Assembly (NCBI GenBank): GCA_013115145.1
Contig: JAAPAO010000002.1
Location: forward strand, 186,001-250,000
Origin: Perkinsus chesapeaki
Lineage: Eukaryota > Perkinsozoa > Perkinsida > Perkinsidae
Length of the DNA: 64,000 nt
Reading direction: 5' to 3'
This document shows, piece by piece, positions 34,291-47,238 of this stretch. The position numbers were made by a program, and so were the translations under genes. The notes beneath the pieces are model-generated. The model searched no databases. It had not been told where the DNA came from and saw only the letters and a list, made by a program, of their open reading frames with translations. Within the stretch, counting starts at the first letter, position 1, and every line of letters starts with the position of its first letter.

Positions 34291-36108
34291 ATGTTCCTCC
34301 TCCAGCAGCCTTCCAGCGCTGTGATCTCGAGGACCACCAACAAATACGGTCACGAAGACCACAACTCCTACAAGACGGATGTCCCTTTCCAGTATGTCCA
34401 TGCCACGGGCCACAGAGGTTGGTCTCACTACCAATTACCCCAGATTCACGGCTATCAAGATGCCCCTCTTCGTGATATTGCTGGTGATATCATCTCCAGG
34501 GGAATGCGCGAGCCGTCTGGTTCCACTTCTACTAAGTATATGGCTGATATGCCCATGATGTCGCCAACTTCAATTTCTAACACGACTACTGGAGTTCGCA
34601 GAGGTTCTAAGAAGCACAATCGTCGCTTATCTCAGGATATTCAGAGCAGCAACGTGAATCCCAATCTGAAGGTTCACATTGGAACTTTCCCCACTAAGCG
34701 CATTGATAAGACTCCACTCCCTGATGATGCTACGGTTAGCCCATTCGACGATGAGTTCCCAATTCTTCAGAGTCACAAGATGAGCAACGTCAATCCCAAT
34801 CTGACGGTTAGTGTTGGCAGCATGCCAAGCAAGAAGATTGGTCTGGCACCTATCTCCGAAGACTTTGCTGTGAGCCCGTTCGACGACATGTGGGATGTCT
34901 TGACTGACCATAAGACTTTAACCCAAAGCAATATCAATAAGAACTTGCATGTGAGAAGCAATACCTTCCCTACGGTTCATGCCGACATCACGCCACAGCC
35001 GGAGGACAACTCCGTAAGCCCTTTTGACGAAGAGTGGCCCATCCCAGTGGACGAGAATCGGCTTCAGCACATTGCCACTAGCAACGTCAACCCTACTTTA
35101 CCAGTGGCTCACAGCACTCTCCCGACTAAGAATATTGACAAGAGACCGCTACCTACGGATGATAGCGTTAGCCCGTTCGACGAGCACTTCCCACTGCCAA
35201 GCTCTTACTGGGAGAGCAATATTAATCCGACATTGCGTGCTAAGGAGGGCACGATGCCGACTAAGAAGATCGACACGCGGCCCCTGCCTCAAGATGATAC
35301 GGAGAGCCCATTTGATGAGGAGTTCCCTCACTTGAAAGGTTATTGCCAGAGCAATGTAAACCCTGATCTCACCGTTAACATGGGCACCTTTCCGACTAAG
35401 AACGTTGACTACTCTCCCTTGCCAGAGGACCCTTCTATTAGTCCATTCGATGACAACTTCCCCCACTTGCAGAATGTAGATATTCCATCGAAGACGTGGG
35501 TGCAAAGTAACGTTAATCCGGGTTTGAGGGCGAGAGTTGGCAGCTTCCCTGTCGCTGAGCAACTCGACAAGTCTGCTCTACCGGATGACACCACTATAAG
35601 CCCTTTCGAAGAGGAATTCCCGAGGTTCATGGGGCAGGAAAGCATTCACGACTTCAGGACCTATTCGCCTTTCGAGGATGAGTTCAATTCTGTTGCCAAT
35701 TGGCCCGTGGCTCGTTCCCGTAGCGAATCTTATTCTAAGCAGCGTCGAGTCACTCAGGTGAAGCAAGGCTTGAAGGAAGTACTGATCCGTCTTGGATCTC
35801 AAGAGAAGTATGGTAACGTGAAGGCCACTCACTGGCATCTCGACAAACAAACTCAGCCTTATGAAGAAATAGATCAGTCAGCCACTAGCATGCCGACTGA
35901 CTGGCTATCAGCCGTTGGGGTGACTCCACTAGCTCGAGCACCAGGGCAGACTGCCTTCCCAAGAATGACCCCGAAAGCTACAGATATGCAGCCTCGGCAG
36001 AAGACTGGTCGTATAGGAACGACTGGAATTATTGCCAGTCAACCGTCATACATTGCGGGTCATTTCCAGTCCACTCAACGTCAGCAACAACAACCTGGTG
36101 GTGTTTAA
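34291..36108 (+). CDS. Repeat protein with seven SNVNP...SPFDEEFP units, intronless
   Basis: A single 605-aa frame. Residues 1-118 include Tyr/His-rich sequence and a Ser/Thr-rich basic stretch. Seven tandem units begin near residues 119, 165, 213, 264, 309, 354 and 406. Each opens with SN(V/I)NPxLxV, continues with (G/T)TFPTKxxDxxPLPxD and closes with (V/I)SPF(D/E)(D/E)xFP. A partial eighth SPFEDEF lies near residue 459. The C-terminal 130 residues contain a basic segment (VKQGLKEVLIRLG) and a Gln-rich end. There is no signal peptide or membrane span. I do not recognise the family. The SP sites could be phosphorylated, and the acidic SPFDEEFP could be a docking motif; both are inference. Confidence 0.85.
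   Translation: MFLLQQPSSAVISRTTNKYGHEDHNSYKTDVPFQYVHATGHRGWSHYQLPQIHGYQDAPLRDIAGDIISRGMREPSGSTSTKYMADMPMMSPTSISNTTTGVRRGSKKHNRRLSQDIQSSNVNPNLKVHIGTFPTKRIDKTPLPDDATVSPFDDEFPILQSHKMSNVNPNLTVSVGSMPSKKIGLAPISEDFAVSPFDDMWDVLTDHKTLTQSNINKNLHVRSNTFPTVHADITPQPEDNSVSPFDEEWPIPVDENRLQHIATSNVNPTLPVAHSTLPTKNIDKRPLPTDDSVSPFDEHFPLPSSYWESNINPTLRAKEGTMPTKKIDTRPLPQDDTESPFDEEFPHLKGYCQSNVNPDLTVNMGTFPTKNVDYSPLPEDPSISPFDDNFPHLQNVDIPSKTWVQSNVNPGLRARVGSFPVAEQLDKSALPDDTTISPFEEEFPRFMGQESIHDFRTYSPFEDEFNSVANWPVARSRSESYSKQRRVTQVKQGLKEVLIRLGSQEKYGNVKATHWHLDKQTQPYEEIDQSATSMPTDWLSAVGVTPLARAPGQTAFPRMTPKATDMQPRQKTGRIGTTGIIASQPSYIAGHFQSTQRQQQQPGGV
34645..35645 (+). repeat. Seven tandem coding repeats of 45-52 codons
   Basis: Unit starts at about 34645, 34783, 34927, 35080, 35215, 35350 and 35506. 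The nucleotide sequences of the units have diverged while the framework residues SN, NP, PTK, PLP and SPFD are kept, which implies selection on the protein rather than recent DNA duplication. Confidence 0.85.
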
Positions 36109-36561
36109 AATGTATCTTAGATTGTTTAGATCATCGGTTGCTCCAGGAATCTTTGTTATCTGATATGATTTCACAGTTATGATTAATAATAATACTACTT
36201 TTCAAGTCGTCGATGTACGCGTCTTCAAGACGCTTAGCTCAGATTCATTTCGTATTTAGGAAGTTGCGTTTGCTCGAGTGGTGAATTACAAACCAGACAG
36301 GTTTTTCGGTACTTAATGATTGATAACTGAATCACTCCGTTACAATTTGGACTAGCAATAATCGTTGAATCCCGAGCAAGCGCCCAAGCCGCCAGCCCGG
36401 TTGCACACAGTGCTCTGGATTGAAAATATTGTCTCCATCAGAGAAGAACCCAAGTCAATGAACTTCAGGAAATCGAGCGCAATGTCATACTAGTCAGAAG
36501 GTAAAAATGCTTCTGCAACTACTTGGAAATCCACTGCTCCGGTGCATGTTAAATGTATATT
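36109..36561. other. Spacer between convergent genes
   Basis: A/T-rich 450 bp after the repeat-protein gene. No coding or RNA signal recognised. Confidence 0.4.
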
Positions 36562-37800
36562 TCAATTCGCTCTTCCACTGAGCCTGTAAAACATCAAATA
36601 CGGAGCAGATATGATTGACTTCGACGTACCAGAGACTAAAGAGGTAGCTGGTACCTCGTCACATCGGTTGAACGGAAGAGAGCGCGCCTCACTATATCCA
36701 ACGTAGAGCTGATCTTCAGTATGGTTGAACTTGCAGAAGAGTTGGTCGACTGGAAGCCAGGAGCGAAATACGCCCAGAACAGGAATCGTCATTACGTCCG
36801 AAAGGCATGAGCACTTGTCTGAGGCAATCTTCTTCTTTCCGTAGCTCAGGGAAAAGGATCATCCCAGAAGTCTCATTGTACTGAGCAAGGCAACAGCGTC
36901 GAGGCTTCGCGAAAATTCAAGCACCAACATCGTATTTCTCCCCCTCACAGTGCAGTAGCATTCCATATGAAACACCGCTTAGGTCGGCATGAACACCATC
37001 GAAAGAGATTCTCCCATTACGCAACGCATCTAAATACAGTCCACGATCGACCTCATAAGGATCGCATAGGATAGTAGTATCTTATCCTACCGCTGGCGTT
37101 AGCACAAAATTCGCCAGTAAACTTCGTTTCGTGCACAACTAAGAAGCACAAATACCAACAAATGCTTTTGTGGAGTTCGCCCTACCGGGGAAGGTCTCTA
37201 GTCCAAAGTCCAGTAGGTCATCAGTAGCTCCGCATTGCATCATCGTTGCGTTGACCCTGCAAACCGAGAGCCACGCTTGTGTAGTTTGTTGCAGATGAGA
37301 ACATTCTTACTTTTGGTTCACTTCAAGCGTTAGCACGTCCGTCTTATCATTGTAGTAGAACAATATCGAACTGAGTTTAACTGAATTGGAAGAAATGTTG
37401 GACAAAAAAATAAGATCAGATTCCAGAAGTCCTGATTCGGCGTTCATGACCTCCAAACTCGGCGAGCTTCCTGTTGATGCAGTCGTCTGGCTCTTGCCAC
37501 CTTGTCAAGTGCCCAATTCCGGTGGTTGGATCGTACTAGGGCAGGCTGGTAGGGAAGGGAGCGATCATGAGTACAGATACCTTGTATTCCTCATCCTTGC
37601 AGTCTAGCTCTTGGAAGAACACTTCCAAGTAAATCTCGAAATGTGTGTCATCCTGGATTGTGACATTGCCGTTTTTAACCTAAAGCGCACCCGTTCACAA
37701 AAACTTTCAAGAGATTGCGAATACCAGTTCTTTGTATTCTCCACAGTAGGACCCGTGTGGTTTATTCTCTGCGGCAACAGGGGAGAGGAGAGAAATAATG
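36562..37800 (-). CDS. Unidentified spliced gene, roughly 300 aa
   Basis: A chain of short stop-free exons bounded by GT/AG runs on the minus strand: VKNGNVTIQDDTHFEIYLEV with FFQELDCKDEEYK, YDPTTGIGHLTRWQEPDDC, KLSSILFYYNDKTDVLTLEV, VNATMMQCGATDDLLDFGL, LCDPYEVDRGLYLDALRNG with VSYGMLLHCEGEKYDVGA, NETSGMILFPELRKEEDCL, and a last exon ending at 36562 with LPVDQLFCKFNHTEDQLYVG. The mix of acidic turns, scattered Cys and beta-like segments suggests a globular protein, perhaps a pepsin-like fold, but I see no DTG/DSG motif to prove it. The start exon and exact junctions are not resolved. Confidence 0.45.
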
Positions 37801-37916
37801 AGTAAAATTAATACCATATTGCGAACCACTGGACTGATAGATGACCTTTGATTAATAACGAAAACACTCATGCTTCATGACCTAATTCTTCATATACACA
37901 TCAAATTGGATGGTGT

Positions 37917-39285
37917 TCACAGTTCGTCCTCAGATGAGAGATCCGCAAATGGATCAGCTGGTGTGAACTCCGCGCCGACGTTTACCTAAGCACACGTGCC
38001 AGCCGGATGACGCAGAGCAAAGGTAAAACTTACATTCTCACATCGGACAAAACAGCCGTACCCTGGCCTGAGGAAGGCGACAATAGGAACGAAGACCAAA
38101 CTAGAGGTTACCCATTGGGGCAGGTAAAATATTCTTTACCATCTGGACCTGTACCATCCGACTTTCCCTGAGGCTCGTCCAAGCGAACCCCAATCCATGT
38201 GCCTGGCATATCATGTAAATAACGAGCTGGAAAAGTGTGGTCGCCCGGAATAGCAATCCAATTATCTGCGCCATATACCAGCGCTTTTCGTGTCAGACGA
38301 AAAGGGACACGAGTCGTGTCTACTTTATATTCGCTCATTCACGCGTAACTACATGTGGGCTTGCAATTTCCCTACCATGTCGCCTCGGAGGCAAGCTCAC
38401 GTCGTTTTACACATACACCGGGTCCTCGTACGCGTATTCCTCCCCAACCCCCCCAGGAGATACAAGCTTACCCTTAGGGAGGCCTCGAACAGGTCCAAAA
38501 TATGCCACTTCTCCACGGCGGCCTCCAGGGTTCACTTCGCAGCGTGATCCAACCGTGTACCTGCCAGTTACCATGTAACATTTACAAAAACACTTTCCTT
38601 TTCTTTTTTACGTTTCCTGAGCATTAGTTGGCGTAGGCGGCCTCTCCGGGACAGTAGCATTCTGGCTTTCTGAAGTAACACGAATACCAACGGCTGCTCT
38701 GGTACGAGCACGGTAGGTACCGTTCTCAGTTTGCTGAGGCCCGAACTTGAGCTTGAAGTCAGGGTTTACTTTCCTTTTCTCTCGAATGTAGTGTCTCAAG
38801 GTGTTGGTACGCTTATCATAGGTCTCGTCGTCCATGACGTATTTATCAACCTACGCACTTGCCTTGGGTGAGGCGCAGTCAGCCTGGAGGCCCATACGAG
38901 ATCTAAGTTTTCCAGGGCACCCCCAGCTGAAACACTATATGGATCAGTGTCCTTAATGTGGATCGAGTCGCCGTTCTGAGCCCCGAAATCTCTGACGGAA
39001 GCATCCGAGGAATAACCCGACGCCAACGGCTTTTGCTACCTCAGAGTGAGCTTGTCATCGTAGAGGAATATTGAACTGCCATCTCCGCGTCTTAGAAAGA
39101 GCTGCATGTGTTCAACAGTGGTACCATTCCTTCGGTATAGCTTTTGCTTCACCGAACCTGAAGCGAGCAGTGCCTGCCTGCATTAGTGAAACTGCCGAAA
39201 GTACTGATAGGCGCATCCACGCATAATGTGGCATCGTGGACTCGAGCTTGCAGATTACTGTGAGTAACATCCACGCGAATGAAGC
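37917..39285 (-). CDS. TBCB: Tubulin-folding cofactor B (spliced)
   Basis: The ubiquitin-like N-terminal domain is encoded near 39285-39000 (FIRVDVTHSNLQARV, then RRGDGSSIFLYDDKLTLR, then NGDSIHIKDTDPYSVS). The linker includes YDKRTNTLRHYIREKRKVNP. The CAP-Gly domain (ARYLHDMPGTWIGVRLDEPQ, GKSDGTGPDGKEYFTCPNG) lies about 38228-38108, and the acidic tail is PADPFADLSSEDEL with the stop at 37917-37919, like the EEDYGLDEI-type tail of TBCB. TBCB takes alpha-tubulin from the chaperonin and, with TBCE, helps form and dissociate tubulin dimers. The first exon with the ATG was not located with certainty. It lies next to the katanin gene. Confidence 0.85.
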
Positions 39286-39573
39286 CATCAGCTAAACCAT
39301 CGTATCTGTGCGTTGGTAACCGTGCTACGGAGAATTACTGGAGATCACCTTGTATGATCGGCAGCTGTGACGTAGTCTCTCAAGCCACTTGTGAGGGGGT
39401 GCATAGTCATTTTTATAATGCTGTACTACTGGAACCATCTTGCACCGCTTGCAGAACGCAAGGCTGGTCTGGAGAGAATACTTCAATTCGCCGGCATGAC
39501 GATATTGTGAACATAGCCGAAAAGCACACACAGAACTGTGACAACTCGAATGTTACACTCGGTGTGATCTGCC

Positions 39574-42207
<2,634 letters not shown>

Positions 42208-42264
42208 GCCGCAAGTAGATGCGGTAGATGACTAACTCAGCACCCCATGGTGTAGAAAGAGGAA

Positions 42265-43258
42265 TCAATTCTCTATGTTAAGCAGTCTACATGCCTGTTG
42301 TTCATCGCATGTCAACTCCACCGATATAGTCCCATCAACTGAGTCTGTGGATTGCACTGAACGATCACCACGACCTGCTAAAGACGCCATCCTTTCTCGG
42401 AACATCTTGATCAACGGCTTGTAACTGCTCGAAAGCCTAGTGGCTGGAAATGCTAAGAAGGGGTATCTACTTTAATAGAACATCCATTCTCTCGAAAATA
42501 ACTCGGTCGGGTTCTGTCTTCTTCCACTTGCTTAGTTTCACTGATACTCCCACAAGCTCAGCTACCATAAATCTTAGGAATTGCTCCAGAATGTCCAAGC
42601 CTGGCTCGTTACAGTCCATCTCCCACCGCACCTCCGGTAACGACGCACCCACAACATCATCCAAGCCGTTTCGGGAGCTCCTGGGAACGTCCACGAGTAC
42701 AGGACAGCAGTACCCATGAATTACAAATGTTGCCCGAAGCCCGTAGGAGTACCTGGCCGACCCCAAAACTGACGTAGGATCCACTGCCAAAATCCAACCG
42801 ACCACCCAGCGAGAATCAAGTAATCGGAGGCCATTGAGGGATACGATTAGGGCATCCACCTCACACGTTTCGGAAGACCCACACTCATTGGTCAGGAACC
42901 GCTCGCTGCCAACCGACAGTTTCTCAGCAGAAATGCATGGATAGGCGTTATGGGCCACCTCTGCAGGTCCCAACCACCAAGACTCAACACTGGTCCCGTG
43001 CTTGAGTACGCTTAACGAAGAGTTCCTTTTGCTAACCACCAAAGAGCTTCCAACTAGTGCAGATCCAGGAAAGGAATCGACGAATTCGGTGAAACTTTCT
43101 GTAGTTCTCTCTGGTCCTTCGAGCAAACTATGATGTGCTAAGGTTAAAGCATCTTCCCTTTCTGAAACGGCAGAGTACAAGCACTGTGAACGGTCTTGTG
43201 CCATCATAAAACAAACTACACTACCGGGCCTGCGCAAATCTGCACGCATGCGCATCAT
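42265..43258 (-). CDS. Unknown 319-aa protein (2 exons)
   Basis: Exon 1 is 43258-42471 and exon 2 is 42436-42265, joined by a 34-nt GT-AG intron in phase 2 that removes an apparent stop at 42467. The protein has a basic start (MMRMRADLRRPGSV), mixed hydrophobic strands (ALIVSLNGLRLLDSRWVVGW), a Cys pair near residues 120-130 and an acidic Ser/Asp-rich end (SVQSTDSVDGTISVEL). I do not recognise the family. It ends only 57 bp upstream of the katanin start on the same strand. Confidence 0.55.
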
Positions 43259-43270
43259 CGCAAACGACCG

Positions 43271-43315
43271 CCGCGCGGCACATGCTCAATGAGCATGTGC
43301 ATGAGCATCGCTCAT
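43271..43315. promoter_or_regulatory. Cluster of three palindromes in a divergent promoter
   Basis: CCGCGCGG (43271-43278), a perfect 11-bp inverted repeat GCACATGCTCA-A-TGAGCATGTGC (43278-43300) and ATGAGC-ATC-GCTCAT (43301-43315) abut each other. They lie 13 bp upstream of the minus-strand 319-aa gene and about 225 bp upstream of the plus-strand secreted-protein gene. Such dyads are typical of dimeric transcription-factor sites, by inference. Confidence 0.5.
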
Positions 43316-43541
43316 GGAAAAAATTTTCAATGAAAAATCCATATAATCTACACTGGCCGGTCCCGCAGTATATAGCCACGTGACTTGGCAATATACCTCA
43401 CCCTAATTCGGGGAAAACCAACTCATTTTAGCACTCAAACGCTAACACCGATTGGTAGACAGATTGCACAATCTGCTAGCTAAGCAATTCAGCTAAACCC
43501 AAACAAACATTTCCATCAAACATACTCGAGATATTCTCATT

Positions 43542-44036
43542 ATGGTACGTATCGTAGCTGTCACCGTCGCTTCGGCTCTTGCTATTGCTTTGAGTGGATG
43601 CAGCTCTGACTCTACCTCCAGCAACGATTCTACTGCGGCATCGCCGACAACGCCATCAGCAACGGGAGCTGGTCCTTACGACCCTCAGTACCCTGACTAC
43701 CCTGTGGTCACTACAACTCAATCTCCTTGCCCAATCGGAGACGCCTTCTGTCAGTCCCAAACCGTAAATGGTGGCGACTTCAGTAATTCCTTCTGTAAAT
43801 ATTGGCTCACCAATCAGGCCTTCTGCCAGGGTCCCCCAGGCTCGACTGATCCCCAGCAGTTAAATGTTCCTTGCGAATGCCCTAGCTTGGTGACTTCTAC
43901 TGTAACAACAACTACGGTTCCTACCACTAGCTCTTCGACGGAGCAAACGACTTCGTCACCACGCACTGAAGTAAGCACTTCCTCACCCTCAACGAGTTCC
44001 TCTACTGAAGCAGCAAAGTCTGCGGGTCAATTCTAA
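43542..44036 (+). CDS. Secreted Ser/Thr-rich (mucin-like) protein, intronless
   Basis: 164 aa in one exon. The signal peptide (MVRIVAVTVASALAIALSG) is followed by CSSDSTSSNDSTAAS. Residues about 65-118 hold eight Cys-containing positions in a Pro/Gln-rich core (CPIGDAFC, FCKYWLTNQAFC, CEC). The C-terminal 50 residues are almost only Ser, Thr, Pro and Glu, a likely O-glycosylated stalk. It should be secreted or cell-surface. The peptide LSGC after the hydrophobic core matches a bacterial lipobox, probably by coincidence. Confidence 0.7.
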   Translation: MVRIVAVTVASALAIALSGCSSDSTSSNDSTAASPTTPSATGAGPYDPQYPDYPVVTTTQSPCPIGDAFCQSQTVNGGDFSNSFCKYWLTNQAFCQGPPGSTDPQQLNVPCECPSLVTSTVTTTTVPTTSSSTEQTTSSPRTEVSTSSPSTSSSTEAAKSAGQF

Positions 44037-44149
44037 GACGTTTCAACTGTCGCTGATAGTCTCTTGTTGTGTCAGCATTCACAGTCGAGTGGGATATCAG
44101 GCATTCTTGAGGGCATTAAGTCAACTCAGCACACTACTTACAGACAATA

Positions 44150-45693
44150 CTACGTTAATAGCTCGACAGTAGGGGGCAGTGATGGGAAGTCATTCAAAGA
44201 AAAGTCGGCCTTCTTGTAGGCCGCTATGTCATTGTCAGAGAGGCCTGCTGTCGGTCTGATCTCCGGAATGAGACTTAGAGATGCCTGCGGAATCCATGCT
44301 GGCATCTTGCTCATGAGCATGCCAGGGCGAGATACTAGGTTGTCTGGCCATGGCAAGTCAGGGACAGGAGGCGCTTGCCTGGAGCCAAACGGGCCTTCTT
44401 TGATTGCCCCAAATGGCGTCGGCTTCCCGCCTGTTGAGCCGCCGAATTGCCCGAAGGGACTCGGACCAGTTACTGCGGTGCCGCCAAATCCACCAAACGG
44501 TGATGTCGATGACGAAATAGATGATGGTACACCCCCAAACGGTGAAGGCTTGTTGGTCGCCGTGCCACCGAATGGTGAAGGCTTGGACCCTTCGAAAGGG
44601 GACGGCTTAACTTGGCTCGTCGCTGCGCCGAACGGCGATGGGGCAGTAGTCCCGGCACCGAACGGTGAGGTAGACTTCGAACCTCCATTGATTCCAAAGT
44701 ACTTCGACAAAGAAGGCTTAGGGACGATCTTCTCGAGGCTCGCTTCTGTCTTAGCTATCGTCTCCCTTAAATGCTCGTTCTGAGGATCCTGGAACCGAAG
44801 CTCCTCGAAACTCAGGTCAATTCCAGGAGGCGTCAGATTCCCTTGACCATCAGGTCCGAACGAAGACAACGGGTAGAGGTCGCCCTTGTTGAATGCAGCT
44901 CCAATATTCTGGAAAGCAACAATCCGCAGCCTGCATCAATGAACACCTTACTTCCCTTATTTTCCGGTTACTTTCATCGGGTGCCAGTGTCCCGCCAACT
45001 TTCGCTGCCGCGAAGGTTCCAGATGGTGGCTTAACCACTCCAGTCGAAATGCTGGCACTGGAAGTACCAGCAAATGTGCTACCGGAGCCGAACGTTACAG
45101 GCGCGCCTGCCTGTCCGAAGGGCGATGGCGTTGAAGCCGAACTACGTGCAGTGGCCCCAAAGGCACTGGGGGTTGTACTGGTTGCCGTGCTTCCGAAAGG
45201 GCTCGGAGCGGCATTCGAGGTTCCTCCAAACGGGGAAGGTTGACTGCCAGCGAATCCCCCTGAGGATGCGGCCCCACCGAAGGGAGATGGTTTGGTTCCC
45301 CCGAAAGCGCTAACCCCAGAACCTTGGCCACCGCCGAATGGAGAAGGGGAGGGCGCAGCACCGCCTCCAAAGGGGGACGGCGTAGGCGTGGCCGCTGATC
45401 CGAAAGGTGAGGCCGATACGTGGCCGGCGGGCGCACTTCCGCCGAATGGGGATGCCGAGGCTGTACCTTGAAGGGAAGCATTCGGACTGTTCATCCCATC
45501 TGCTTCAACCTTACCTCCGAAAGGATTGGATACTGATACTCCTTTTCGCTGAGCATGCACAAACTTACAGGAATCTCCGTACCGGCAGGTACCCTGAAAG
45601 ACGTCATAGGTGGTGCGCTACTTGAGTTATTCTGGCAATGCTTACGGTTTCCTCCCAACTACGGCACGGTTTATTATGATGCTTCGAGGGCAT
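44150..45693 (-). CDS. NUP42: Nup42/Rip1-type FG nucleoporin (3 exons)
   Basis: Exons 45693-45646, 45593-44952 and 44908-44150, phase 0 junctions, 482 aa. The first two exons together create a CCCH zinc finger, C-x8-C-x5-C-x3-H (PCRSWEETGTC...GDSCKFVH). A long FG region with dozens of SPFG units follows, interrupted by NIGAAFNKGDLYPLSSFGPD and a short helical stretch (EHLRETIAKTEASLEKI). The C-terminus LSDNDIAAYKKADFSLNDF plus LPPTVELL resembles the Gle1-binding end of Nup42. It should act at the cytoplasmic face of the nuclear pore in mRNA export. Confidence 0.88.
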
Positions 45694-45956
45694 CGGGAAA
45701 GCAACTAGAAACACAGTACGCGCCAACTGAACGCTACAGAACTAGTTTTAGTATTTTGATAGCAAATATGACGCGACGAAGCATCAAATGCATTGAGCAA
45801 ACAAATATGGCTATCGTTTAATTGTATAGTCAATTCCAAGAGTCAAACTCAGAACATCGAGTATGCCGTGAGCACGGATCGGGTCGACGGTTTTGGGGCA
45901 CTGCAATCTATAAAAGATTAAACCAAAATCAGAATTAAAAATGTAACGTACTATCC

Positions 45957-47048
45957 TCAGCTAAGCTTCCTCGGTTTCTGCTTCAAACTAAACGGCTTAT
46001 CGTACTCGAGGCACATATCCACTTTGTCTATTCCTTGACCACAGGCTTGAAAGTACACAGTGTGCCCTGCCCAAACTAGATTTGGACACCAAGGCGTCTG
46101 TAACCAAGCAACTGAGATCACAACCTCGCCTCTGTTGAGGTCAACTACCTCGAATCGTGCGAGATAAAATACTTCAGATTCGGCATGCCAACTGTGTGAG
46201 CTATGGCGAACAATGGCCAGAAGCGGCGGAGCATTTTCATCGTGGTATCGGAATTGTTCGTCGAGCTGCGAGCTCTGAACCACAGCCATTTGCCGTACTT
46301 GTCCGCGGAGCTTCATATTACGCCATCCTTCGCTTTCTTCATTTGTCGTCCGCAACAAGAGCGTTTCCCCAACACAAACAACCGTGCAAAGATTCTGAGG
46401 CCTCTCCATGAAAGCCTCTAACAACATACGTCTGAAATTCAACGCAGCTTGGATTTCTTTCGAGAAGTCCAGGCATGCGACCGATACCGTATGTCCTCGG
46501 ACAGTCAGGATGGTTATGCCGGAGCATTGTTTCGCCGAATCTTGAGGTAGAGAACCGAACACAATATGGCTTCCTCGGCTCACCATAAATCCCGGCGGCC
46601 GCAAATAGTCGGGTACACTCCATAGTGTGTGAAAGTAGTAAGGAGACTCTCGATGGCGGATGCAAAAAATCTGGCGGCCACGAAATGCAAAGACACACCC
46701 AAGAGTGGAGTTGATACAGAACGCGTCGACAGGGTCAGCGCTAACCATTCCAAGGCCTTCACCTTCTCTATATTTATACAGCCCACCACGTTGGGCGTCA
46801 TTCTGGAATGTAATCAAGATAGAATTATCCCAATCGTCGACGCAGAAGTGTCTCACCCACAAACCGGCTTGCGCAGAGACTTCAAGCCTTCGCGGTGACT
46901 CGACGGTTTCGTCAACCAACTGAACCGTACCAGCCTCACGGAGAAAGCACCATACGCCTCGGTGGAGGACTTCCGGTAAATCATGTGGTGCAATCCGATG
47001 AAGCGAAGATAAATACATAGCTAAGCGGTCTGTCATTATAACCCGCAA
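45957..47048 (-). CDS. Unknown 363-aa intronless protein
   Basis: One frame with an acceptable second start at MTDRL, five codons in. Repeated short beta-rich segments (SILITFQNDAQRGGLYKY, GCVFAFRGRQIFCIRH, GHTVSVACLDFS, EVFYLARFEVVDLNRGEVV) suggest a beta-propeller-like or all-beta fold. No catalytic motif, signal or membrane span is seen. The family is not recognised. Confidence 0.6.
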   Translation of the reverse strand: MRVIMTDRLAMYLSSLHRIAPHDLPEVLHRGVWCFLREAGTVQLVDETVESPRRLEVSAQAGLWVRHFCVDDWDNSILITFQNDAQRGGLYKYREGEGLGMVSADPVDAFCINSTLGCVFAFRGRQIFCIRHRESPYYFHTLWSVPDYLRPPGFMVSRGSHIVFGSLPQDSAKQCSGITILTVRGHTVSVACLDFSKEIQAALNFRRMLLEAFMERPQNLCTVVCVGETLLLRTTNEESEGWRNMKLRGQVRQMAVVQSSQLDEQFRYHDENAPPLLAIVRHSSHSWHAESEVFYLARFEVVDLNRGEVVISVAWLQTPWCPNLVWAGHTVYFQACGQGIDKVDMCLEYDKPFSLKQKPRKLS

Positions 47049-47238
47049 TAGAAGCAGGGTAGGAAGTGTAAATAGTCAGAACTAAGCAAACCATTGCCAC
47101 AGCTGGAGGCCCTTTCGGTTCCTTTCTTCATCTGGAGGTGTTACTCGTGCGGTACGAGCCGTGTCCAAAATGGAAATGATCGACAACATGGCTCAATACG
47201 AATAAAGGAAACTGTCAGTTAGTCGTGTCAGTTTGGCC

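Noticed and set aside
44226-44783. 185-codon plus-strand frame rich in PPNG repeats
   Set aside because: It is the antisense shadow of the SPFG repeats in the Nup42 gene.
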